DNA from: Ophioceras dolichostomum
Taxonomy: Eukaryota > Ascomycota > Sordariomycetes > Magnaporthales > Ophioceraceae
Assembly (NCBI GenBank): GCA_003049485.1
Contig: PYST01000107.1
Coordinates: forward strand, 45,749 to 109,748
Direction: 5' to 3'
Length of the DNA: 64,000 nt
Position 1 is the first letter of the stretch; every line of letters starts with the position of its first letter. The notes below the pieces were generated by a model that made no database searches, was not told the origin of the DNA, and saw only the letters and a list, made by a program, of their open reading frames with translations. A program made the translations under genes and the position numbers. Below are positions 10,921 through 20,982 of the stretch, piece after piece.

Positions 10921-13900
10921 CTGCCTACCTAGGTACCTAGATTATGTTGGCTTTTTTTTGTGCGAGGCGAGCGAGGGGGAGTACGAGGACGGGTTGAAGG
11001 GGCCAAAGGATACAAAGTGGCTGATGGACTGGAGTCAACTTTGGGAAGAGATAGTATCTATCTGCTCCGTGCAGCCATAAACACGCGTTTATTATTTCCT
11101 ATCTCATTTCCTTTTGTCTCCTCTACTCTAGGTATCCCACCTGTCTGCCTGCCTATTACCTACATAAACTAGAGTGGACGGTGCTGTAGATACGCTATCA
11201 CTACCTACCGAAACAACCCGACGAGGGCAAAGGGCAACAAATCCTTAAGTGTAATGGTATTGTCTCTCTCGACGACTCAAGTAGGTAGTTTTGGGAACTG
11301 GTGAAGTCCATAGGCCTTTTTCTCTACTGAACTACCTGCCTAGGTACACTAAGAAGGTATTAATAATTGCCAGGGGCGTGTTCGTTCGCGCCGTCGATAG
11401 AGAGCGAGAATTTGGAAGTAAAACAATCCACTTTTTGACTGAAAAGTCCCAAGATACTGCGGTGTGGCAGGGCTGAGTTGAACCAGGGTAGAAGCCTCAG
11501 AGTCGAGAAACATCACAGCAAGCAAGCTCGTAATATTTGATTCGATAATTCTTTTATAAAACAAAAAAAGTGAAAAAAAAGGAAAGAAAAAGGGAGGGGG
11601 CAAGGGAAAAGGAGCCCATTGTGATTGGTTTTGAGCCTCTGGCGAAATCGTCATCATCAGCCCTGGTTATCGGCGTCGTCATCCACCAGCAGCTTGCGGG
11701 ACTCAAAGCCAGTATATAGGTAGACTCCCCATTGGCAAGAAATAAAAGCAGCTATGGAATGGAAATATAAGACTTTGTCTGGGACATCTCCCGTATTTTG
11801 GCAGAGTGCCTGTAGCAGGAATATAACTACATGGAAGGAGGAGGGCATAACGGATCATGGGGGAGGGAGAGCGGAGCTTCATCCGCCTGTACAACCTCAC
11901 GCCTACACACACATGGGCCCTCTGTGTTCGCTCACATATCCTTCCTCTGAGGGGTAAATCCTCGAGAGCTCACACCTCGCTGTCGCCTCCTTTTTTTTTT
12001 TTTTGGGAGCGCTGTCTGTCAATGGAGGGCACAAGCCGGCGAGACATCTCCGTCCGTGATCTGTCTGGACTAGGGGGGTTCTTGGAGGAGGGGGATGATG
12101 AGGCCCAGAATGGCTAAAATCGGTGCTACAAACGATACTAAAGCGTTAGAAGACTGTATCATAGCCCAGCTAGAAGGGGTGCTCCAACGTCAACGTCGGC
12201 GTTTTTCTGCGTGTTGACGTTTGGTCCGTGATCATTTCGCCAGACACCTCCTGACCCTCCAGGCAAACATCTGCACGAGGGAGGAGACCTATGGGTGAAC
12301 CTTCCAGGATGGGCCATGAAATGGCTGCGAAATAAGGGATATGTCAAATTTCGTTTGCTGGTCGTCCGTTTCTTTTTATGACAAGCGACAGGTGGATGCA
12401 GCTAGCCAGGGGCGCAGGCCGTGATAGAGTTCTTGTGCTACCTCCCCTCACAATGGTTTAAGGCGGACGCTGCCCACATCGTCTCTGCGCCGGACTCTGT
12501 TTCTATCAACTCCCTCACAAAGCACACAGACGGTACACGACTTCTCCCAAGATGCCATTCGCAGCGACTCCCGAGCACCAGATCATCTGTGCTCTCATCG
12601 TTTGGATCCTGTGATCCATGATCGACGCCTTCCACCTCGCCTTCGGCATCATCCATTGCATCCGTCAACTACATGCCAGCCGGGCCCAAGCCCTTCGTCA
12701 CTGGCAAGCACGGGGCAGACAGAATCCGCGTGCTGTCCGTCTACAAGACCCGCCATCCCTTCTTGGTCGGCTCCTTCGCCTTCGCGAGCAGCTTCATGCT
12801 CGTCATCAGCCCGGTACTGGGCCCCCGCCCGCGATGGCGGCGACATTCTTCCGCCTCTCTCTCGTCTCCCGCTTCTGGAATCATTGCCGCTCTCTTCAGG
12901 AGCCTCGGCAGGTTTCCGACAAGAATCGCGGCATCGAGATCAAGAACATAAGCAAAGTCAAGTCTTCGCTGTCTTCGCTCGGGGCCGCCGCCCAGACAGA
13001 TTGTCCGCCCTCAGCCGCGTGTTCGCTTCCAAGACGCCCGCCAAAGTTGGCGTCCAGGCACCCAGCCATCGCCAGTGCTCTAATGACACCTCGTCAAGGG
13101 CCGGTATCCCCACGGATCAAGCCATGGCGGCGCGGAATGTGGACACAGCCCGGACACGCTGGCGGGTAAAAGCACTTACAGCCCTAGGTAAGCGCGGTCA
13201 GCATCAGAATCCACCATCCATGTACCCACGTGCCTACCTACCAGGTACCTAATGCCAGTCCATGTATATCAGAACCCCCGAAGGACGACCGAGGAAGCTC
13301 AATCGCCGAACTGCTTGCGTGCATTCGGCTGAGTGATGGACTCGGACGCGGCATATTAGTTCGGCTTCTTCGGGCTCGGTTTCGGCTCCTGTGCGAGCTT
13401 CTCCAACGATGGCAGCGGGGGTTCGCTCCGCCAGGTCGGCGATCCGGCTGAGACATCCCGGGATTGACAGAAGTGACCATCCGGCTCTGATGACTTGAGC
13501 CATTTGTCGAGTCTCGAGCTCTGTCACCAACAGGCGTCCCTTCATAATGCCGCATGGATCGCATTCTACTACTTCGCGTGGAGGGTAGTCGAAAGCAGGA
13601 TGCTGTCATTGCTGCTTTTTGTGCTGGCATTGTTTTCCCCCAGACGTTCATCTTTTCTTTTGTGTCCCGCCTCCGGGCGCTCGTCACTTCACCCCTTTCC
13701 TTCTTCCTTGGTGTATTGTCCCTATGCAGCATGTTTTCCCTGTTATGCTTAGAAGATTGGAAGACATAGGCCTCGTCAAAAGCGCGTCAGGGGGGCTGGT
13801 CTTCTCGGGTGACACACTAGGTTTTGATTGCTCAACAGATTGCTAGTTTTTAAGTACAGTACCAATTTGGAACAGTTTGGTCGCCTGAGAGCCTTCTATG

Positions 13901-14486
13901 GGGCCTTTCGATGCAAAGTGATGCTTCGCCTACTGGGTACTAAGTGCACCCCGTGCACAGCACATGACAGGGAATCATATGTAAAATAGAACGCTAGGGA
14001 GATAGTGGCTAGGAACATCACCCACTCTCTGGGGAGGCCTGTCCAAACAGATGCGTTATAAGGAGTGTCCATTTAATATGGTAGGCATCAAGGCAAGAGC
14101 AGTTGTGCCCATATGGTATCTACAAATATTCCAACACATCGCTTGCTCGACGCGAACCCCTGGGCTTTTCCCTAGCCTGCTGTCCTGCACCCTGATAAGA
14201 AGTAAACAAGAGCCCAAAACTAGTCGCTGAGGGAATAAAAGTCAACCAAGGAGGAAATGACCATTTCGGGAATGGGGAAATGGAAGGGATGTGCAAGGAA
14301 AGGCGAGAGAGAGAGAGAGAGGAACAGGGAAATAACATAAGACGGCCAAGAGGAGTACCAATATCCGTAAAAAAAAATAACTAGGAAGGGAGGCACTGAG
14401 TGCGAGTTCTCGTGGAGGCGGGAATGATGATGATGTGACTGCCGGCATGAGAGCCGTCCATACCCCATAACACACAGCCAATTGTC
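10921..14486. other. Gene-poor 3.6-kb interval
   Basis: This begins with the HMG-CoA reductase 3' flank, where a CCTACCTAGGTACCTAG palindrome lies at 10924-10940. It includes a T(14+) run near 11991-12004 and a GA dinucleotide tract near 14305-14323. Open frames at 12.6-13.25 kb (both strands) show no known motif and no plausible splice model. A hydrophobic frame at 13.5-13.6 kb loosely resembles the second helix of the two-helix family but has no supporting exons. I make no gene call. Confidence 0.45.
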
Positions 14487-15143
14487 TTAACTGGCAAGAG
14501 AGACGCTGTCCGAGGCCAGGTATACAATTTTCTCGGCCAAATCCAGCCGTCGTTGGCGGGCCAAATCGGCAATTTCCTCTTCGTCGTGGGACGGACGAGT
14601 GCTCGTGGCGCTTGAGTGACACCCCTGGCTGGGAGTGAAGTCTGTAGATGTGGATCGCGAAGGCTTGCTCCAACGCCGTTCGACTTCACTGGGGGAGGCT
14701 GTCACTCGGCGCCGAGACGGTAGGAGGAACAGCAGGACCGGCAGCCGCAAAGAGCTGTGGGCGAGGTAAAAAGCGACGATATGTGTCTGGATGGCCTTGA
14801 GCGGGCCGATGGTCCCGGCTTCGCAGACGATGATGAAGACGGAAAACGCGACGTCGAGCAGGACGAAAAGCTGAAGAGAAAGCCAGCGAGGTTGCATGCT
14901 GTTAGCCAGGCCGGAGGTCTCGTCGAGAGGACAAGAGTCGAGTCCCAAGCCAAGAGGATGGATACATGTAAGTGATGGTTGATAGGGAGGTACCACGGTA
15001 GGGAGATACCTAACCGGGTAGGTAGACTCATATATAAAGCCACTGACAGTGATGAGACCATGGGCTACCGACATCCGCCGAACGGCAGCACGGGCTCGAC
15101 ACAGAAGTGCCCAGGCTGCCCAGACTTTTACGGTGGCCGCCAT
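14487..15143 (-). CDS. Two-helix small membrane protein, family copy 1
   Basis: I do not recognise this family; it was found by comparing copies within the window. Exons 15143-15048 and 14870-14487 (intron 177 bp, GTCAGT...TTCAG, phase 0) give 159 aa. Exon 1 carries LLCRARAAVRRMSVAHGLIT. Exon 2 opens with LFVLLDVAFSVFIIVCEAG (helix 1), then a short linker, then VAFYLAHSSLRLPVLLFLLP (helix 2) followed by basic SRRR. A Ser/Thr-rich tail ends in an acidic/amphipathic segment, DEEEIADLARQRRLDLAEKI. The intron position just before L-x-x-x-x-D is shared with copies at 17.8, 60.5 and 61.8 kb. The positive-inside pattern suggests the tail is cytoplasmic. A TATA-like box lies about 175 nt upstream of the ATG. 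Function unknown. Confidence 0.65.
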   Translation of the reverse strand: MAATVKVWAAWALLCRARAAVRRMSVAHGLITVSGFIYESTYPVRYLPTVVPPYQPSLTCIHPLGLGLDSCPLDETSGLANSMQPRWLSLQLFVLLDVAFSVFIIVCEAGTIGPLKAIQTHIVAFYLAHSSLRLPVLLFLLPSRRRVTASPSEVERRWSKPSRSTSTDFTPSQGCHSSATSTRPSHDEEEIADLARQRRLDLAEKIVYLASDSVSLAS

Positions 15144-15317
15144 TAGCTAAGGTACAGGAAGAAGACGATGAAGTCAGAAGGCAGGCAGTAGAGACTACCG
15201 GTACTAGGTAGTCTTGTAAGAGACCGATTTGGTTGGAAACGTTGTGTGTAGCGATCGCTGGGGAAAAGAACGATTGGGGCGGCAAGCTTTGCGGAAGAAA
15301 GGGAGCAGAAACGACGA

Positions 15318-15326
15318 TATCTTATA
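15318..15326 (-). promoter_or_regulatory. TATA-like box for family copy 1
   Basis: TATAAGATA, inside GGCGTATAAGATATC on the minus strand, about 175 nt before the ATG at 15143. Copies 2 and 3 have TATATAA at comparable distances, which supports a promoter role. Confidence 0.4.
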
Positions 15327-15805
15327 CGCCCAACCAATCCGGGCACCCAGCAAAGGGCCCTACCTCCATGCTGAATGGAATGGGGTTTGATTCGACGGAA
15401 TAAAACGTCCTTGAGTCGTGACGACTACTTCCCGTTTAGGTATCTGGTACCTCGACGGACTACCAGACGCCAAGGCTGAACCAGCTTTCACTGCGCCAGG
15501 AGTTTGTTTTGTTGCTACCCTTCTGTTGAACGGGGGACAGATTTCTTCAGAGGCTGTACAGGGTACGTCCACAAGTTGTACGGAGCAACGTCCTCAGGAG
15601 TGGAACGGTACACGTGGACGTGGTCGGCGGGATGTACCGGACCAACCCGCATCGCTGTTTAGCACTGCCCAGCGTACGCATGCGGCTTTGGCCTCGGATT
15701 GCCATTGGAAGACGTGCAGTGGAAGGTGCGACGCAGCTGGGTTTCCACTCGTCATATGCGCCCAGCTTGCAGCTGAGCTCCAGGAAAATGCTATGGAAAA
15801 ATAAT

Positions 15806-16305
15806 GCCAAGGCGTCACGGCGAGGGTGAAGCTTGCCAAGCGTCGCTAAGAAGCTTGCCAACCTCCGAGGGAGGAAAGGCTGGCAAGCTCGCAAAGCGTT
15901 GGGAAGGCTGGCGGGCTTGCCAAGCGTCGTGAGAATTGCTAAGCCTGTCAAAAGAAGAAGAGAAAAAGCCTTCAGCGCCGGCTAAGCGGCTAGCTCGTCA
16001 AAAATCAGGAGATCAGGCAAGCTTGCCAAGAGTCAAGATGACTGCCAAGCCCGTCAACAAAAGTCGACAACACTGCAGCGGACGGACTTGCCAAGAATCG
16101 AGGCCACCGGCAGCTTTTGCCAAGCGCTTGGAGAGCTGGCTGGCACGCCAAGCGTCGTATTAATGAGAAAGCCTGCCAAGATTTACGGCGGCGCCCGAAG
16201 GTCCAGCGTCTCTCTCCAGACAAACTCGTCTGAACGACAACGAGGATGACGAGCTGTCGGCATGCGGCGTTTGCTTTCACAGAGTCGTCGCCAAGTAGCG
16301 CCAAG
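15806..16305. repeat. Clustered degenerate repeat with GCCAAG core
   Basis: GCCAAG occurs 11 times on the plus strand in 500 bp, at 15806, 15835, 15919, 16025, 16044, 16090, 16119, 16147, 16175, 16290 and 16300. A random sequence would give well under one. The best copies extend to GCTTGCCAAGCGTCG, and variants (GCTAAGC, GCTGGCAAGC) lie between them. Spacing is irregular, roughly 10-115 bp, so this is not a simple tandem array. It could be a decayed minisatellite, a protein-binding cluster or part of an eroded mobile element. No open frame persists through it. Confidence 0.6.
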
Positions 16306-17800
16306 CCGGCCTCGGATTCCCAGCTGTAAGCATGACGAGGACTGCAGCGAGATCGTGGGTGCACTTGTTGGCTCCCCGTTTCTTTGACACGCCTTGTTGA
16401 TGGAATTGACCTGGCGCTAAAGTGCGGCCACAATCTCGACGGGTTTTATGGCTTCGCTGCCGGAAGACTGACAGATCGGACGTGCGTGGAATGCCTCGTC
16501 TCGCTCTCCCATCCTGTACGGTTCAGAGTTGGCTGCTTTAGTGCTGCGTGCGTGCCACAGGTGTATCAAATTTCTCATCAGGTGCAGCAACCCCGAGGCC
16601 CGCTGGCTGAATATCCTGCCCCAAAAACCCGCCAACCGGTGCCTAGCTGGTGCACCCGTTCCCCTCTTCATAAACACGGAAAACTTGGGCTGTGGACCCA
16701 AACGTGGCCTTACGGTTGTACAATTATTCTGCCAGTCCTTCCGCTATTCTCAGCGACCACCGCGTTCATCAGCCAGTCTTCTCCCCCATGGCCGCGGGTG
16801 GATGCACTGCACCGCTGGCGATATTATAGGGCTGTGGAGAGGCTGGCTTGAGTGCTCTGGTCGCCGCCCCCCGACGCCGAGTAGGAGGTAACTCTGCTCG
16901 TCGGGCCGGCGCCCACTCGCGATCAACGCATCCCTTCTCGAGTGATAGGTCCAGGTCCAATGCCCAGTCCCTCGAGCCTTGTGTCCGGGCTTTTTATATT
17001 AATGTGTCCAATTTCCCGACCTCATTCACCGGTTTCCGGCCTACATGCTAGATACCCCGGCCCCAGGCACACGGCGGCAAATCGTCAACCACCCCATAAG
17101 GGCTCCTACGAAACACCATCAGCACAAGAATAGGATTGACCCTGGATACCGCGCAAAGAGGATGTCAGAGAATAGCATTGCAGCTCTCTATGATCCCACC
17201 ATGTCTCCATCAGAGACCTACCTCTGCCGCCAAATCCCAACAGCTCAGTGAGGCGCTAGTGCACCTGTGGCTTCCGTGCTGACCCCATTACGGATGTTAT
17301 GTCTGTTGTATGTTCGTATTCGGAATATCGGACGATATACTGGCCTAGAAGCACATCCAATACAGAGGAGCATGCCTGCGCAGGTAAGTGGAAGGACGCG
17401 GAAGTTTGGGATAGTTGAGTTCTATGTTTTGTGAGTGGTAGGTGCATAGGTGGTTGTACCTATCTATATGAGGCCATGGGAAGTGCGACCTGGATACGCG
17501 CCGCTGAAATCTAGGTACTTTTGGGGAAGACAAAATCGAAAGACAGGACGAATGTTCAGAAGATAGCATGGCGGTCGCGGGAGTCCATGCGTACCAAAGA
17601 GGAACAGAATAGGAAATCTATAGCGTGTGTGTTCTCGTGAGTGGGCTGGGTGACGACGGGACGACGACGGGGTGATGGCGGAGTGATGGCAGAGTGATGA
17701 CAGTGTGACGGCCGGCATGGATATTGACGGACGACCCCATCCGAGCAGGGCAAAGTCGGACGGAAGGCTGCCGACCCCCAACGCCCACGACCGATAAATA
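16306..17800. other. Intergenic between GCCAAG field and family copy 2
   Basis: No gene recognised. The open frame at 16384-16851 (+) overlaps other frames of equal quality and has no domain, so it is not called. Composition is mixed with no obvious mobile element ends. Confidence 0.45.
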
Positions 17801-18373
17801 TTACACGGCGGATGAGAGTCCTTCGATGGCTGCGGCCACAAGGTCTGAAGCGAATTCCACCTGCCATCCGCGGACTACATCGGCCAGGTCTTGTTCGTCT
17901 CGGGACGGAGAGGGCCGGGGGGCAGGCGAGTGGCGGGCCCCTGACTAGGACAGATGTGGGTCTCAGAGATGGGCGATCGTTCGGTCGAGCTTTCAGTCGA
18001 GCCCGGGTCGGACTCACGGCGAGGTGTTGCGCTGCATCGATGGCAGAGGGGCGACGTCAACACCGGGGTCCGGTGGGAGCTATAGGCCAGGTAGAACTCG
18101 AGGATAATGGCTCGGATGGCATTGGACGAAACCCCAGGTATTGCCGTGGAAGAAATGATGATGGCGTAGAACGCCATGTCGGCTATGACGAGAAGCTGGG
18201 CAGGCACGGGTGTTGCATACGGTTAGCGAGCAGAGCATCGCCGAGGGCAGATGTCATCGTCGCTGGTGAGCGGTAGGGAGGTAGCCTGGTCAACGGCGGT
18301 CGGTAGGAATCTCAGTTGCAATACTTACAAAAATGAGCACTTGGGCTGGCGTTATCCGTCGAGGAGTGGTCAT
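17801..18373 (-). CDS. Two-helix small membrane protein, family copy 2 (three exons)
   Basis: Exons 18373-18329, 18195-18018 and 17940-17801 give 120 aa. Intron 1 (133 bp, GTAAGT...CCCAG) sits at the family position, before LLVIADMAFYAIIISS. Intron 2 (77 bp, GTGAGT...GTCAG, phase 1) is specific to this copy. Without it the frame stops at 17875 and the conserved tail is lost; with it the protein ends DEQDLADVVRGWQVEFASDL and so on to GLSSAV. That aligns with the DEEEIADLARQRRLDLAEKI tail of copy 1. Helix 2 is AIILEFYLAYSSHRTPVL. The N-terminus before intron 1 is only 15 residues (MTTPRRITPAQVLIF). A TATATAA box lies about 170 nt upstream. Function unknown. The family link is strong; the second intron is inferred from signals and alignment. 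Confidence 0.62.
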
Positions 18374-18540
18374 TGTCGTTGGCTGTGGAAGATGACGATG
18401 GTTGCGCCCTGAGTAAACGCGGAGGGGGGGTTAGAGGCTCTATGTGGGCTAGGAGATTTGTGGGAGATGTCGAGGGAGTTCACTGGGTAATGGGAAGGTT
18501 TGTGCTGCCAGCGTCTTGTGACGAAGACATCGTGGAATTT

Positions 18541-18547
18541 TTATATA
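18541..18547 (-). promoter_or_regulatory. TATA box for family copy 2
   Basis: GGCTATATAAAAA on the minus strand about 170 nt before the ATG at 18373; a good match to a core TATA element. Confidence 0.45.
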
Positions 18548-19199
18548 GCCCTACCTGCCCAGCACCCACCTGTACCTACCTCCCTTACCTTTTCTGAAGA
18601 GTCTGGCGAATATCAGTGAGGATTGCACCCGTGATGTTAACACGGGCGGCCCTCCCATAGCTGAGCCAAGGGGTTGGTAAATGATTAGACATCAGCCCTC
18701 CTTCCATATCGTCGCGCTGTAAGCGCATCACCAAAACAAAACGGGAGGTTTTCGTTGTGGCGTATTTTCGGGCACCGCGCTACCCCCTCTGCAACCCTCC
18801 CCTTTTCGAAGGTCTTATACCGCGTCCTCTGAATTGTTGTAACCCGGGGACTTCCTCAGATACTTTGTCACACGGTTAGTCCTTCAAATTGCTTCAAGTA
18901 CCCTCTTCGTTCGAATGGGTATACCGAGTTACATTAATTCACGGTTGGACCTCTGAACTGTCTCTCACATATTCCCGCCCAGAGCGTCCGGGCCACTTGA
19001 ATCGTGATATGTGCCACCGCGTTTGCCTCCCAATCTCGCAACTGTTGTTGTAACTGGCCACGAGCGAAGCGCATGGCTCGGTGGAGGCTGGGTTTTGGCT
19101 GAACTCGGCGCCGCGGAGAGCCACCGGGCTACAGCGGTTGTTGAATGCCGTGGCCGATTCTCGGCCACCAGTTCTCACCGCTGAAGTAAAGAGCGTGAC

Positions 19200-19469
19200 T
19201 TAGAACATTCTAGTAACCGGCATGCCTGCCGGGCTTGATAGAGAGACGGAAGGGAGGCTGTGCATGGTAAGAACACCGCCGAGCGACCTCCTATCTAAAG
19301 ATAAGTAGGTTCGCAAGTTTCGCTTCTTGCATGTAACGCGCTTCATGCATCCATGGATGCTCCCCAGACCAACCTGCATGAAGCAGAACTCTCGAGGTCT
19401 CCCAAGCACACCCTCCACAAGCAGGACGAGCATCGCTGCGGTCCCCAGAATCACCCCCAGTCGAACCAT
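19200..19469 (-). CDS. Possible small secreted protein, weak
   Basis: An 89-codon ORF opens with a signal-peptide-like sequence, MVRLGVILGTAAMLVLLVEG, followed by a polar region with three cysteines. A second ATG lies 5 nt upstream in another frame, and no family resemblance is visible. The 5' hydrophobic segment is the only positive evidence. An intron starting after FCFMQ (GTTGGT) is also conceivable. Confidence 0.2.
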   Translation of the reverse strand: MVRLGVILGTAAMLVLLVEGVLGRPREFCFMQVGLGSIHGCMKRVTCKKRNLRTYLSLDRRSLGGVLTMHSLPSVSLSSPAGMPVTRMF

Positions 19470-20081
19470 CTCATTTCTTCTCTGCTCGTTGAAACGGAGC
19501 GGACGCCTGCCGTCGGCGTCGCGTTTCTATTCCGGTAGCGTGACGCGCAGGTGTCGAATCAGTTCTTACGTCTCGAGCCTAGGGGCGGGAGGGAGCTGCC
19601 CTCCCCGTCCGAGTCCGTCGAGCTGGACCTTCCGACGCTGGCAACTGGGCTATAAAACAGCTCTTAGGCATATACCTCCCGTGCTTACCCTTCTGGCTAC
19701 CCACCAGTCGCCGAGGTAGACTTTGCCCACAGCAGCTGAGATCGGGCGATGGTTGTCCCGAACGCGCAAGGTTGCTCGGGGGGCATTTGCCAACCACATA
19801 TGGGGGACATCCGCAGACGAGAAATGGTCTTGTTTCAAGTATTTACATGATATCCAGAGTAAGTGGTTCTATTTACAGGGCTCCAAGATGGCATTGTGCA
19901 GCCTTGCGGATCGCAGCTGTCTCGCGAGTCTGTGTGCGGGATAGGAAGAATGGCGGGTACGATGAGGACCGCGTTGTGGCCCTTGAAATGATACCTACGG
20001 AAAAGCACTGCAAGACACAAGAACCTTTAGTCATTTACAATAATTGCAAAGCCTGAAAGAGTTGAAGAGGTAGGTAGACAT

Positions 20082-20105
20082 CCCCCCCCCCCCCCCCCCC
20101 CCCCC
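20082..20105 (+). repeat. Poly-C homopolymer beside gap
   Basis: Twenty-four consecutive C residues one base before an N run. This is either a real homopolymer that defeated sequencing or an assembly artefact. Confidence 0.9.
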
Positions 20106-20260
20106 ANNNNNNNNNNNNNNNNNNNNNCCCCCGAAGTTAGCGCTCCCGGATGCCTAATCCAGGAATGGGGGGGTCGAGTGAGGAGTGATGATGCTTCCAA
20201 GTGTCCACTCGTACGCCGCGTAAAGTGCAGTCGAGTATCAGAAAGAAAAAGGCAAAGTCC

Positions 20261-20632
20261 CGACCATCGCAGCCCAGCCAGAGTAGCCGGCAAAGCACCT
20301 ATATCGTCCGCCAGATATCGCTCCATCGGTCCCAGCGAAGCAACACGCCGTCTCGGGGACCTCTCGTTTTCCTCGATCAAGTCGAGCAGCCAGTCTTCAG
20401 GAAACGTGGCATCGAGTATCTCTTCAGTGATGTCACTCTCTCTGCTGTCCAGAACACCTGTTTTAGCCACAGCCTCGTCGTCGCGCTGCCCCCGGCCGGA
20501 CAGGTCAAGACCCAGTGGAAGTGTTTCAGTGACTAGGACGCTCGGCGAGAAATTCACGACCACGACGGCGGTGATGATCGAAGCTCTACCATCAGCATCT
20601 ACTGTGTACCTTGGGGGCTTGGAACTCAGCAA
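20261..20632 (-). pseudogene. 3' relic of two-helix family, long acidic-tail type
   Basis: The frame from about 20520 to 20261 encodes LDLSGRGQRDDEAVAKT, then DSRESDITEEILDATFPED, WLLDLIEENER and MERYLADDIGALPATLAG. This is closely parallel to the tail of the 60.5-kb copy (DSRESDISDVILEVTSPED, WLADLIEENER, MERYLADDTGALPAALAG). The helix-coding part is absent: upstream to 20632 the frame is open but unrelated, and no family exon is seen to 20980. It also lacks the partner's stop and stays open into the assembly gap. It looks like a truncated duplication. The reading frame over the homologous stretch is intact, so loss is recent or the tail is still used. Confidence 0.6.
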
Positions 20633-20982
20633 TAATAAGGCGCTGCACCAACGCAGAAAATTAATCTTGAATCAACACACCGAATACGATGCGACACTAA
20701 AATACAGGGCTGTCCTTGCTAGGGTAGAAGCAAGTTGAATCGAATCTCCCTACTTGATGCGTTCTTACCGTAGGTGGAGAAACGAGAAACGTCCGTCGAT
20801 GCATACCTTGCCTCGTCCTTCCTCCCCTACCGTAATAGGCTTCTACGTCCAGGCAAGTTTGGTGCGATTGCTCTAGCGCAACAGGGAAAGAATCACACCT
20901 ACTACGGTGATCCCCCCTGAATTGCCAAGTGTGGAACACACTTCGACTGGATTCCAGACATTGTGACTGAACCTCCTCTCCT
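20633..20982. other. Short intergenic stretch, 5' side of family relic
   Basis: No family exon 1 or helix-coding exon is found on the minus strand here, which is what marks the neighbouring fragment as a relic. No other feature seen. Confidence 0.5.

Larger units (their letters stand above)
18374..20127. other. Gene-poor interval with poly-C run and assembly gap
   Basis: No firm gene. A 24-base poly-C run (20082-20105) directly precedes 21 undetermined bases (20107-20127), so assembly here is uncertain and flanking distances may be wrong. A weak candidate small ORF at 19200-19469 is listed separately. Confidence 0.5.

Noticed and set aside
12552..13252. Possible gene with a hydrophobic N-terminus and a SFAFASSFMLVIS segment
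   Set aside because: The segments lie in different frames and I could not find donor/acceptor pairs that join them; no similarity to the two-helix tail.
13495..13690. AFYYFAW...LLLFVLALFSPRR segment resembling helix 2 of the two-helix family
   Set aside because: There is no matching exon 1, helix 1 or tail nearby, and the frame is closed shortly upstream; the likeness may be chance hydrophobicity.
16384..16851. 155-codon plus-strand ORF
   Set aside because: Equal-quality frames overlap it and no domain or promoter context supports it.
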